Source: Chromatiaceae bacterium (GTDB lineage: Bacteria; Pseudomonadota; Gammaproteobacteria; Chromatiales; Chromatiaceae). From it: 57,186 nucleotides of DNA. Shown one piece after another: positions 1 through 6,952 of this stretch. Below the pieces are notes generated by a model that did not search any database, had not been told where the DNA came from, and was given only the letters and a program-made list of their open reading frames with translations. Both the position numbers and the translations under genes were made by a program. The stretch is taken from contig JACDZG010000038.1 of the NCBI GenBank assembly GCA_013426805.1, positions 1-57,186 of the forward strand, in the 5' to 3' direction. Each line of letters begins with the position of its first letter. The first letter of the stretch is position 1.

Positions 1-2
1 CG

Positions 3-128
3 CAGGTGCATCGGCAACCGCTAATATTAGCATTGCTTGATGCGATTGCCCTGGCCGCCCTTCGGAGCAATAAAGTGCCACGGAAACTTCGCAATCTGCT
101 AAGGGATCTGAGAGGCGCTTTGTTGAAA
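3..128 (+). CDS. possible C-terminal end of a gene cut by the window edge
   Basis: The third frame is open from the window edge to a TAA at 126-128 and would give about 41 residues that end in a basic, leucine-rich helix-like stretch. I do not recognise the family. An open stretch this short can occur by chance in GC-rich DNA, so this is only a candidate tail of a gene that begins before the window. Confidence 0.25.
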
Positions 129-505
129 TAAATACTCGGCGCAGGCAAAGGGTCGCGCCGAAAACTTGTTCACCCGAAGTTTTCCGGTGCGGTCACCGTC
201 AGCGGAGAATCGGGGATGATGGGCAAAAGGGGCCAGGCTCAATTGCACATTAGGAATCGTCACGGAAAAATGTTGGGCTAAGACAATGACTATCGAAAAG
301 CGACTATTGGAAACTCTGCACCAGCTCCCGAGTTTCGGGGACAGTATACTGAATTCGAGCGGCCACAAAGCAAAGCCTAACAAAGTGTTGGAAGTCGCGG
401 CAACTCCGACCTTGGCATTGTCTCCCAGGCCCAAAAATGTTGGGGACGGGGTTTCAAACCTCATCCCGGCTCCGGTCTCATCGGCAAAGGTTCGGGAGAC
501 AATAA
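129..505. other. intergenic stretch with repeat-motif remnants and a broken small ORF
   Basis: No convincing complete gene is seen. It holds a GCAAAAGGGGCCAG motif copy at 223-236. At 286 a short ORF opens with MTIEKRLLETLHQLP, a start that resembles DUF2281-type antitoxins. The resemblance ends at about 327, exactly where a CCCGAGTT...GGGGACAG motif begins, so this looks like an antitoxin start cut off by a repeat. Confidence 0.4.
327..357 (+). repeat. GGGGACAGT-type repeat motif, copy 1
   Basis: This 31-base motif reads CCCGAGTT then TCGGGGACAGTATACT then GAATTCG. It differs from 1072-1102 at only three or four bases, and a looser copy sits at 56683-56712. It ends the antitoxin-like reading frame that starts at 286. 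Confidence 0.7.
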
Positions 506-772
506 ATGGCACGAGCGCACCTTTGGCCGGACTGGTGGGAGTGGGAGATCGACCTCACCCCTCACCTGCTTAAACGTATGGAGGATCGGGATTTCAGCGA
601 GGTCGACCTCCGGGAGATGCTACAACGCGCCAAAGCCTACCGGAAAGACGTTGTAGAAGAGCGGTGGGTCATTGTTACCCGCCTCCGTATGCAGCGCTGG
701 GAGGTCATCGTCGAGCCCGACCCGATCGAGCGGCTGCTCGTCGTCATCACAGCCTATCCAGTCTCAGGGTGA
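506..772 (+). CDS. DUF4258 domain protein
   Basis: This 88-residue protein matches the general pattern of DUF4258 proteins: a short N-terminal part, then HLLKRMEDRDFSEVDLREML (a helix with the His and Arg common in the family) and a C-terminal strand region ending VIVEPDPIERLLVVITAY. DUF4258 proteins are small, often compared with RelE-fold toxins, and commonly lie next to a DUF2283 gene. That is the case here: a DUF2283 gene starts six bases after the stop. The function is unproven; a toxin-antitoxin-like pair is an inference from the arrangement. A second, broken pair of similar type lies at 18120-18513. Confidence 0.75.
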   Translation: MARAHLWPDWWEWEIDLTPHLLKRMEDRDFSEVDLREMLQRAKAYRKDVVEERWVIVTRLRMQRWEVIVEPDPIERLLVVITAYPVSG

Positions 773-777
773 ATCAC

Positions 778-1047
778 ATGAAATGGCCGTATCTTGAAGT
801 GACCTTTCGGCACGGGCGTCCATTGGCCGCCTATCTGTATCTGTCCCGCTCCCCCGGCGACCGGAGCCGACGCACGATACCGGCTGGGGTCGGAATGATC
901 ATCGACTACACCGAAGCGGGAAAACCGATCGGTATCGAAATCACGGCGCCGGGAAAGGTAACGATCGCGGACATCAATGCAGTCCTCGCGAGTGTCAACG
1001 CGCCCACACTGACAGCCGAGGACATTGCCCCGCTACGGGCCGCCTGA
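778..1047 (+). CDS. DUF2283 domain protein
   Basis: The protein has 89 residues. The ATG at 778 was chosen because it follows the DUF4258 stop by five bases and gives a natural start (MKWPYLEVTF). The C-terminal half (residues about 40-70, IIDYTEAGKPIGIEI) is the conserved DUF2283 pattern of a strand with D-Y-x-x-x-G-x-x-I-G-I-E-I. It is probably co-transcribed with the DUF4258 gene before it and may act as its partner. Its last 140 bases are duplicated at 2310-2450, fused to a truncated vapC. Confidence 0.75.
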   Translation: MKWPYLEVTFRHGRPLAAYLYLSRSPGDRSRRTIPAGVGMIIDYTEAGKPIGIEITAPGKVTIADINAVLASVNAPTLTAEDIAPLRAA

Positions 1048-1071
1048 TGCGCGAGTTCCGGGGACCGAGTT

Positions 1072-1102
1072 CCCGAGTTCCGGGGACAGTTTACTCAATT
1101 CG
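1072..1102 (+). repeat. GGGGACAGT-type repeat motif, copy 2
   Basis: This is a second copy of the 327-357 motif, with GTTTACTCAATTCG at its end. A partial duplicate of its core (GAGTTCCGGGGA) lies just before it at 1053-1064. It follows the DUF2283 gene directly. Confidence 0.7.
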
Positions 1103-1266
1103 GCATCTGTAGACTGCGGCGCGATTAACAAAACGCCCCCGGATCTCCCGCCCCAAACTCCCGCATCGTTGCCGGATGCGAGTGAAGCCAAATCGAGGTC
1201 GGCCGAGCCGGGTGCATGCAATGCTCAACCCGCGGGGTTCTGTGCCTTGGCCGATGCCGGCAGCCG

Positions 1267-1551
1267 TCACAACCGTTCGCTCCGCCACACACGAACGCGG
1301 CAAACGCGCTACGCGTCGAGACGATAGACGATCCGGAAAGGAGGGTGGATCAACTCGCGCAGGAAGTTTTGGCCGAACTCCGGAACGATACGCCCGATGC
1401 TCGGGTGGTCGGCGAGCACCTCCACGCGTTCAAAGATTTCAGCGACAAGCCGGTCGCCAACCTCCGGCACCCCTTCGTCGGCGTACCACTCCTGGATGCC
1501 CGTCAAGTCGCCGAGTGCGGACTCGGCGAAGCTTACCCTGGCGACAGTCAC
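1267..1551 (-). pseudogene. RelE/ParE-family toxin with an in-frame early stop
   Basis: Reading from a GTG at 1551, the first 80 residues form a typical ParE/RelE toxin: ESALGDLTGIQEWY near the start, then ILADHPSIGR-like and LIHPPFRIVYRLDA at the end. A TAG at 1309-1311 then stops the frame. The same frame continues after the stop with RVCRVRVWRSERL, which is the usual C-terminal strand of the family, and ends at 1267-1269. The early stop therefore removes the last strand, where RelE-fold catalytic or structural residues usually lie. The toxin is probably inactive. Its antitoxin lies immediately upstream and is intact. Confidence 0.75.
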
Positions 1552-1555
1552 GCCC

Positions 1556-1825
1556 CTAAGCCACGCCGAACCTGGCCTTGGCCTCGGCGAGAGAGACCTC
1601 GCGGCCCGTGTCTAAGTCGGCCAATCCCGCGACCACGGCACGCATGAAGGCGCGCTCCTCGGCGGCCTGCTCGTAGTCGGCCACGGACTGCATGACGGCG
1701 ACCCCGCGCCCGCGGCTGGTGAGTAGCACGGACCGATGGGCCTCGGCCGCGTGCTTGACCACGCGACCAGGATTGACCTTGAGGTCCGCTAACGGGACCA
1801 CGTCTTCGGAGAATTTCACGCGCAT
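1556..1825 (-). CDS. Phd/YefM-type antitoxin
   Basis: This protein of 89 residues has the Phd/YefM layout: an N-terminal strand and helix (SEDVVPLADLKVNPGRVVKHA) followed by a strand pair (RSVLLTSRGRGVAVMQSVADYE). The C-terminal part, rich in acidic residues, would be the toxin-binding tail. It precedes the broken RelE/ParE gene by four bases on the same strand, so the two formed one operon. The ATG at 1825 fits the family start; a longer frame continues to 1948 without family-like sequence. With its toxin truncated, the antitoxin may be a leftover. Confidence 0.8.
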   Translation of the reverse strand: MRVKFSEDVVPLADLKVNPGRVVKHAAEAHRSVLLTSRGRGVAVMQSVADYEQAAEERAFMRAVVAGLADLDTGREVSLAEAKARFGVA

Positions 1826-1974
1826 GGGCGCCTGTCGCTGGGCTTGGTTGGTGCGGACAGTAGCACCTGTCAAGTGGTCTGCCAACCCGGCTTCTCGATC
1901 CGAGCCGGCCCGGCTAAGATGACCATGCCGGTGGTCATCGCACCACACCCCTAGCCCGCGGAGGGTGACTCCAA

Positions 1975-2262
1975 GTGACCGAGATCTCAGTTGCCGAGGC
2001 CAAGACGCGACTGACCGGCCTGATCGATCGGGTCGAGGGCGGCGAGGTCGTGCATCTCACGCGCCACGGTAAATCGGTGGCCGTGCTCATGTCGGAGTCT
2101 GACGATGCCGCCATGCACCCCAACCAGACGCGGCCGGGTCTGTGGGAGGCCATTGTCGACTGGCGCACCCAGGCCGCTTTCGACTGGCCGAACCTGACGC
2201 CGCAGGAGGTCGACGGCTGGCGCGATCCCTCCCCGGGGAGGGTCTTCGATTGGACCGACTGA
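1975..2262 (+). CDS. Phd-type antitoxin of a VapBC-like pair
   Basis: The 95-residue protein starts at a GTG and opens with the classic antitoxin pattern: ISVAEAKTRLTGLIDRVEGG then EVVHLTRHGKSVAVL. The C-terminal part is charged and tryptophan-rich (about residues 50-95) and would wrap around the toxin. The reading frame overlaps the start of a PIN-domain toxin, as usual for such pairs. That toxin is cut after about 20 residues (see 2250-2447), so the antitoxin is orphaned. Confidence 0.8.
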   Translation: MTEISVAEAKTRLTGLIDRVEGGEVVHLTRHGKSVAVLMSESDDAAMHPNQTRPGLWEAIVDWRTQAAFDWPNLTPQEVDGWRDPSPGRVFDWTD

Positions 2263-2447
2263 GGTTCCTGCTCGACACCAACATCCTGTCCGTGGTGATC
2301 GGGCACCAGACCGAAGCAGGAAAACCGATCGGTATCGAAATCACGGCACCGGGAAAGGTAACGATCGCGGACATCAATGCAGTCCTCGCGAGTGTCGACG
2401 CGCCCGTACTGACAGCCGAGGACATTGCCCCGCTGCGGGCCGCCTGA
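2250..2447 (+). pseudogene. VapC (PIN) toxin N-terminus fused to a copied DUF2283 tail
   Basis: From a TTG at 2250 the frame reads a PIN-domain start (RFLLDTNILSVVIGHQ, containing the first catalytic Asp). At base 2310 it switches abruptly to TEAGKPIGIEI, identical to the DUF2283 protein encoded at 778-1047. The DNA from 2310 to about 2450 matches 910-1050 with a constant offset of 1400 bases and about five mismatches. The product keeps one PIN acidic residue and lacks the rest of the active site. It is a recombination scar, not a working toxin. Confidence 0.8.
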
Positions 2448-2455
2448 TGTGCGTA

Positions 2456-2500
2456 GTCAGGGCTTCCAGCCCTGACGGTGTCAGGCCAGGATGGCCTGAC
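2456..2500. repeat. twin hairpin REP-like element
   Basis: Two hairpins lie side by side: GTCAGGGCT / AGCCCTGAC at 2456-2476 and GTCAGGCCA / TGGCCTGAC at 2480-2500. TGCGT and ACGCA flank the pair, so the whole can also fold as one long structure. The layout of two related palindromes in a gene border is that of a REP/BIME unit. It follows the vapC scar and precedes the convergent repeat-protein gene. Confidence 0.7.
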
Positions 2501-2540
2501 GACGCACCCTGGGACGTCGCGACCTGAGACGCGAACCCGC

Positions 2541-2879
2541 TCAGGCGCGGCGAATAGTCATCGACGCCTGGTGACTACCGACGATCTCGCAGAGTTGCCA
2601 CTGCCCGTTGCCGACGCCGCTGAGCGTGAAGATGGTCTCGTGACCGCACAGCCGGCCCAAGGCCCGCCATTCGTTGTTGCCGGTCTGCGTGATGGTGGCG
2701 TGAGAATCAAACCCGCCGATGTTGCCGGCCAAGCGCCACTGCTTGTTGCCGATCCGCGAGATTTCGGCGAAGGACTCGTGGCCGGCGATGTGGCCGTTGG
2801 CCTTGTACTTGCCCTTCACCGTCTCCTGGATGACGGCGTAGGACTCCTGCCCGCCGACCCAGCCGGCTGCCTTGAACAT
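2541..2879 (-). CDS. small protein built of about 23-residue tandem repeats
   Basis: The 112-residue protein from the ATG at 2879 is almost entirely made of four to five repeats of about 23 residues. The pattern is G-x-I-x-G-(H/F)-(E/D)-S-x-A-x-I, then a few residues, then G-N-x-x-W-R. The copies read for example GHIAGHESFAEI...GNKQWRLA and GNIGGFDSHATI...GNNEWRAL. I do not recognise the family. The alternation suggests beta-strand repeats such as a solenoid or prism, which is an inference. No signal peptide follows this start, but the frame is open further upstream to 3113, so the true start is uncertain. It is divergent from the exported protein at 3098. Confidence 0.55.
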   Translation of the reverse strand: MFKAAGWVGGQESYAVIQETVKGKYKANGHIAGHESFAEISRIGNKQWRLAGNIGGFDSHATITQTGNNEWRALGRLCGHETIFTLSGVGNGQWQLCEIVGSHQASMTIRRA

Positions 2880-3097
2880 CTGCGCAATCCTCGCCGCGGG
2901 GTCAGGTCCGCGGCCGTTATGGTTGTCTGGCTTAGGTGATTTACCATCATTATTGCACCAACATTGGCGACGCGTTGCCACAACTCGGGCAGACTCCTCG
3001 CCGATTGTGCCCCTATCTGTCGCGCCCGCCCGGTCGCACCGGCGACGCCGACCGGATACACTCACCAGACCTTGGCACGGGCTCACCCTTGGTTGCG

Positions 3098-4885
3098 ATG
3101 TCACCACATTCACGCTTTCTGTCCCTGTTGGCCGTCACCCTGGCGCTGACCAGTCTCCTGTGCTGCGATCCGGCCACGGCGGCGACCGCCTGCCGGCCAG
3201 GCGATCAGGCGCGGGTCTGGACCGCTCCGCTGCGGCCCGCGGCCGGGGAGCCGTTCGAGGTCCTGGCGGTCGCGACCGATGGGGCCTTGGATCAACTCCT
3301 GGTCACTGACCCGGCGGGCAGCCGGACCACCCTGCGCGGGGTCCGTTACGGCGGACCGCCTTGGGGGCTGCATGGCGGTGTATTTCGGCCCAAGACCGGA
3401 ACCTATCGGGTCGAGGCGACGCGCGGCGGCCGGGGTGTCGCCTGTGCCGAGATCAAGGTCGGCGGCGGTGCCGCGGAGCAGGGAACCGGGGACTGGGACC
3501 TGGCGACCCAGGGCCTCTATGCCGTGTGGATCGAACGCTTGTTCGACGGCCCGCCGGAACAGTCACTGAGTTTCGACTCGCTGGCCCCGGTGCTGCGTGA
3601 CCCGGAGCGTAATTTCCTGCACGGTTATCTCGGCACGGCTGAGGACAACCGTCTGCCCGCCGAACCGGACTGCGCGGACCTGCCCTATTTCCTGCGCGCC
3701 TATTTCGCCTGGAAGCTCGGTCTGCCGATCGCCTATCGACCCTGCAACCGCGGCAGCCGCAACGGTGCGCCACGCTGCGAAGGTCCGAACATCGACAGCG
3801 CTTTCACCGGCGCGCCGGCATCGGCAAAAGCATTCGGCGGAGTCACGCGGCGGATCATGGATACGGTCCACTCGGGCAGCGGGCGCACCGGCTTGCGCGA
3901 CGAGGCGACCGACTTCTACCCGGTCCCGCTGGAACGTTCCGCGCTCTGGCCCGGAACCGTCTACGCGGACCCCTACGGACATGTCATGGTCCTGACCAAG
4001 TGGATCGCTCAACAGCCGGGGCAGCCGGGGCTGCTGCTCGCGGTCGACGCTCAGCCGGACAACTCGGTCGCCCGCAAACGCTTCTGGGAAGGCACCTTCC
4101 TGTTCGCCCAGACGCCGAGCGCCGGCCCCGGCTTCAAGCAATTCCGGCCGCTGGTGCGCACCGGCGCCGCCCAGGGAAGTGCGCGGCTGCTGTCCAACGA
4201 TGCGCTCACCGGCCGCGACGGCCTGCCGCCCTATTCCACCGAGCAGGCGGGACTCACACCCGCGGACTTCTACGCCCGTATGGAGCGGCTCATCAACCCG
4301 GACGGACTCGCGCCGGAAGCCGCCTACGCGTCCACCCTGGCGGCCCTGATGGAGCAACTGCAAACCCGGGTGGACTCGGTGGACAAGGGCGAGGCCTATC
4401 TGCGCGCCCACCCCGGCACCGTCATCCCCATGCCCAGCGGCCCCGCCATCTTCGAGACCACCGGCCCCTGGGAGGACTTTGCCACCCCGTCGCGTGACAT
4501 GCGCCTGTTGATCGCCATGAATGTGCTGGCGGGACTGCCCGAGCGCATCCGCCGCTATCCGGACCTCTATGTCCTGCGCGGTGACAGCGCGTCCGGCGCC
4601 GCCGCGCGGATCGCGCAGGTCCACGACCGCCGCCTCGACGCGCAGTTCACCACCTACACCCGCGGTGACGGCAGCCCCTGGCGGCTCAGTCTGCGCGACA
4701 TCTACGCCCGCCGCGCGGGGCTCGAAGTCGCATACAACCCCAACGACTGCATCGAACGACGCTGGGGCGCTTCGCCGCAGACCCCGGACTATGCCACCTG
4801 CCGTCGTCAGGCGCCCGCCGAGCAACGGGCGCGGATGGAGGAGTACCGGCCCTGGTTCCACGAGGCCCGCCGGCCGCCGCGCTAG
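3098..4885 (+). CDS. large exported protein, possible Cys/His hydrolase fold
   Basis: This 595-residue protein has a signal peptide at its start (MSPHSRFLSLLAVTLALTS, ending in an LLCC that could also be a lipobox). Residues 40-120 look like a beta-rich domain. Residue C192 in DCADLPYFLRAYFAWK sits at the start of a helix, and H295 in DPYGHVMVLTKW sits on a strand. That Cys-helix then His-strand order is typical of NlpC/P60 and transglutaminase-like hydrolases, but I cannot match the protein to a named family. The ATG at 3098 was chosen because it gives the signal peptide. The next gene encodes a DUF2272 lipoprotein with similar features, so the two may act together in the cell envelope. Confidence 0.65.
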   Translation: MSPHSRFLSLLAVTLALTSLLCCDPATAATACRPGDQARVWTAPLRPAAGEPFEVLAVATDGALDQLLVTDPAGSRTTLRGVRYGGPPWGLHGGVFRPKTGTYRVEATRGGRGVACAEIKVGGGAAEQGTGDWDLATQGLYAVWIERLFDGPPEQSLSFDSLAPVLRDPERNFLHGYLGTAEDNRLPAEPDCADLPYFLRAYFAWKLGLPIAYRPCNRGSRNGAPRCEGPNIDSAFTGAPASAKAFGGVTRRIMDTVHSGSGRTGLRDEATDFYPVPLERSALWPGTVYADPYGHVMVLTKWIAQQPGQPGLLLAVDAQPDNSVARKRFWEGTFLFAQTPSAGPGFKQFRPLVRTGAAQGSARLLSNDALTGRDGLPPYSTEQAGLTPADFYARMERLINPDGLAPEAAYASTLAALMEQLQTRVDSVDKGEAYLRAHPGTVIPMPSGPAIFETTGPWEDFATPSRDMRLLIAMNVLAGLPERIRRYPDLYVLRGDSASGAAARIAQVHDRRLDAQFTTYTRGDGSPWRLSLRDIYARRAGLEVAYNPNDCIERRWGASPQTPDYATCRRQAPAEQRARMEEYRPWFHEARRPPR

Positions 4886-4969
4886 CGTTCACCGCCACTG
4901 CCCGGCGCTTCACCTGCCGCGTCCTTCAACGCACCCGAAGTCTCGGCATTACTCAACAGGAGTGTTCTC

Positions 4970-5755
4970 GTGCCGATCCCAACCACCGCCCAGATCCGGC
5001 CCAAGCTGGCCGCGGTCCTGGTCTTCAGTCTGCTCCTGGCTGCTTGCGGAGCCCCTCCCCAGCGGTCCGACGGCGGTGACGCCGGGACCTGGAACGGACG
5101 CCGCATCGGCGTTCCGCCGCGCGCCAACCCGGCGCTGCGGCAATCGATCATCGCACGCGCGACCCGCGAGTGGGACTATTTCAATCGTCAAACCGTGTTG
5201 TTGCGCGGAAGCGAGGAGAGCATCCCACATGTCGGCACCTGGGAGGACGACGATACCAGCAGCAGCGAACGGGTCGCCGCTTACTGGCGTGCCGCCGGCA
5301 AAGGCGGGTTGAACGGGATGGATTGCAAACAGCCCTGGTCCGCCGCCTTTCTCAGTTTTGTCATGCAGAACGCCGGTGTCCCGGAAGCCCAATTCCGCCG
5401 CGATTCCGCGCACTGGGTCTACCTGGCCAGTATGATCGACGAGGCCGACTTTCCGGGCCGCTGGTTCGTCCCCCGGCGGATCGCGGATTACAGCCCCCGA
5501 CCGGGCGATCTGGTCTGCGCCTCACGGGGCTTCACACGTCCGGCGACGATCGGCGGCTACACCAGTGCGCGCGCGCTCGAGGGCGCCAACCTGCATTGTG
5601 ACCTGGCCGTCAGCCGCGGCGGCCAGACCCTGGACGTCATCGGCGGCAACGTCCGCAATTCGGTGTCCAGGACGACCCTGGAACTGGACGGCCAAGGCCG
5701 CTTGCAGCCGGTGCCCCGACGCCCGTGGTTTCTGATCATGGAAAACCGACTTTAG
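4970..5755 (+). CDS. DUF2272 lipoprotein
   Basis: This protein of 261 residues starts at a GTG preceded by an AGGAG site. Its signal peptide ends in LLLAAC, a lipobox with C26 as the lipid-attached residue. Residues about 55-255 match DUF2272, a family with a CHAP/NlpC-like layout: C119 in GMDCKQPWSAAFLSF and H209 in NLHCDLAVS are the likely catalytic pair. It is predicted to be an envelope-anchored cysteine hydrolase, perhaps a peptidoglycan amidase or peptidase; the enzyme activity is inferred. It follows the large exported protein on the same strand by 84 bases. The stop codon lies inside the left end of repeat element A. Confidence 0.75.
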   Translation: MPIPTTAQIRPKLAAVLVFSLLLAACGAPPQRSDGGDAGTWNGRRIGVPPRANPALRQSIIARATREWDYFNRQTVLLRGSEESIPHVGTWEDDDTSSSERVAAYWRAAGKGGLNGMDCKQPWSAAFLSFVMQNAGVPEAQFRRDSAHWVYLASMIDEADFPGRWFVPRRIADYSPRPGDLVCASRGFTRPATIGGYTSARALEGANLHCDLAVSRGGQTLDVIGGNVRNSVSRTTLELDGQGRLQPVPRRPWFLIMENRL

Positions 5756-6036
5756 GTGATTTCCGGAGCACCGGATACCACTCACGGCCTTGATCATCGT
5801 TTCGGCCGTAGGGTGGACAAGCGCAGCGCAGTCCACCGAATCCCGCGCCTCCTCTACCTCCAGTGACCCGGGCGACGCGACCGGAGGCCGACGCTTTAGC
5901 GGGCGGCGGTGCCGCGTCCGGCTGAAGCCTCGACCTCCGGTCTGTTGTGTGGGCGCAGCAAGATCCGCAGGGGGGGCTGTAGGGGCGACTAAAGTCGCCC
6001 CTACCCGTCGGTAGATCATTTCTCGGAAATCACCTT
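5753..6036. repeat. composite palindromic intergenic element A
   Basis: The stretch begins with TAGGTGATTTCCGG and ends with its inverse, TCGGAAATCACCTTA. Inside are a CTTGATCATCGTTTCGGCC block (5789), a GGTGGAC/GTCCACC hairpin and a perfect hairpin GTAGGGGCGACT / AGTCGCCCCTAC near 5979. Its right 59 bases, read in reverse, match the left end of element B (15220-15279) at most positions. Element C (26945-27074) shares the same end and hairpin arrangement. Confidence 0.75.
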
Positions 6037-6143
6037 AGCCCCCCAGCGCGGCCGCAGGCCGCTCCCAGGCGGTTGCCGTGCGCCCAGGCCGCGTGCATGA
6101 TGGCGCAGCAGACCACCCCACGATCCGGACGGAGAAAATCAGC

Positions 6144-6551
6144 ATGCAAGTCGAACCCTATTTGTTCTTCGAGGGCCGTTGCGAGGAGGCGCTCGCGTTC
6201 TACGGCCAGGCGCTTGGTGCCGAGGTGACGATGCTCCTGCGGTACGAGGAAAGCCCTGAACCCGAGATGTGCTCGCCCGGGACCGAGAAGAACGTGATGC
6301 ACGCCAACTTTCGCATCGGCAGCGCCCGGCTGATGGCCTCCGATGGCGCCTGCACCGGGCCAGCCGCTTTCCAAGGTTTTTCGCTCTCGCTCACGTTTAC
6401 CGACGTGGCCGAAGCCGAGCGGATATTCAACGCGTTGGCAGCTGGCGGGCAGGTGCAGATGCCCCTGGCCAAAACCTTCTGGTCCCCCTGTTTCGGCATG
6501 GTCGCCGATCGGTTCGGCGTCTCCTGGATGGTCAGCGTCAGTACCGATTAA
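6144..6551 (+). CDS. VOC-fold protein (PhnB / glyoxalase-like)
   Basis: The 135-residue protein is of the PhnB-like branch of the vicinal oxygen chelate fold. It opens with VEPYLFFEGRCEEALAFYGQALGAEV, the family signature, and ends with FGMVADRFGVSWMV. Proteins of this branch are widespread and mostly uncharacterised; metal-dependent chemistry cannot be assigned here. The ATG at 6144 has a GGAG site before it. It stands alone between repeat element A and the type VI secretion genes. The level of confidence is high for the fold and low for any function. Confidence 0.85.
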   Translation: MQVEPYLFFEGRCEEALAFYGQALGAEVTMLLRYEESPEPEMCSPGTEKNVMHANFRIGSARLMASDGACTGPAAFQGFSLSLTFTDVAEAERIFNALAAGGQVQMPLAKTFWSPCFGMVADRFGVSWMVSVSTD

Positions 6552-6952
6552 CGGAGCGCCGACCGGCGCATCGCGCAAGGCCGGCGAGCAGACGACGGAG
6601 GTCGGAGCGGGTCTGGCTGAAATCGGCAACAGCGGCTGGATCGGCCCCGCCAACTCACGCAAACCTTGACCACTGATCGCTGCGCGAGACCGCGATGGTA
6701 GGCCGCTTCCTACACGTCGGCAGGGCGGTTTCCTACGCGTCCGAGCGATTGAACGTCACCGGATCGGGGCGTAATATCTTGGTCGACGGCGTTGTACTTG
6801 ACCCCTATGAGCAACGCGTCACAGTCGGCGCATCCGATCAGCCACCAGGGGCACACAACCGCGTAACTGCGGTTACACTTGCGGGATTACACAAGGCAGG
6901 TGCGTGACGTTACGCCTGCCGCGCACCGGCACTGGGGTCATCTTCTCCAAAC
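6552..6952. promoter_or_regulatory. 400-base region before the type VI operon, with two small palindromes
   Basis: No convincing gene is seen. A GTAAC-TGCG-GTTAC palindrome at 6863-6876 and a near-palindrome GCGTGACGTTACGC at 6902-6915 lie 38-90 bases before tssA, so they are candidate operators. I find no clear -10/-35 pair. Confidence 0.35.

Noticed and set aside
99-512. A 137-residue open frame on the minus strand at the left edge
   Set aside because: It runs across the GGGGACAGT and GGGGCCAG motif remnants and has no family features, so I treat it as non-coding repeat sequence.
2897-2911. CGGGGTCAGGTCCG near the start of the repeat protein
   Set aside because: It shares GGGGTCAG with the RAYT motif family but lacks the AAAA lead. 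An eight-base match is expected once or twice by chance in a window of this size.
3563-4861. A 432-residue open frame opposite the exported protein at 3098
   Set aside because: It has no signal peptide or domain, and the plus-strand frame has a signal peptide, a start site and a hydrolase-like motif order.
6695-6907. A 70-residue open frame before tssA
   Set aside because: It has no start signal or family features and covers the palindromic pre-operon region.
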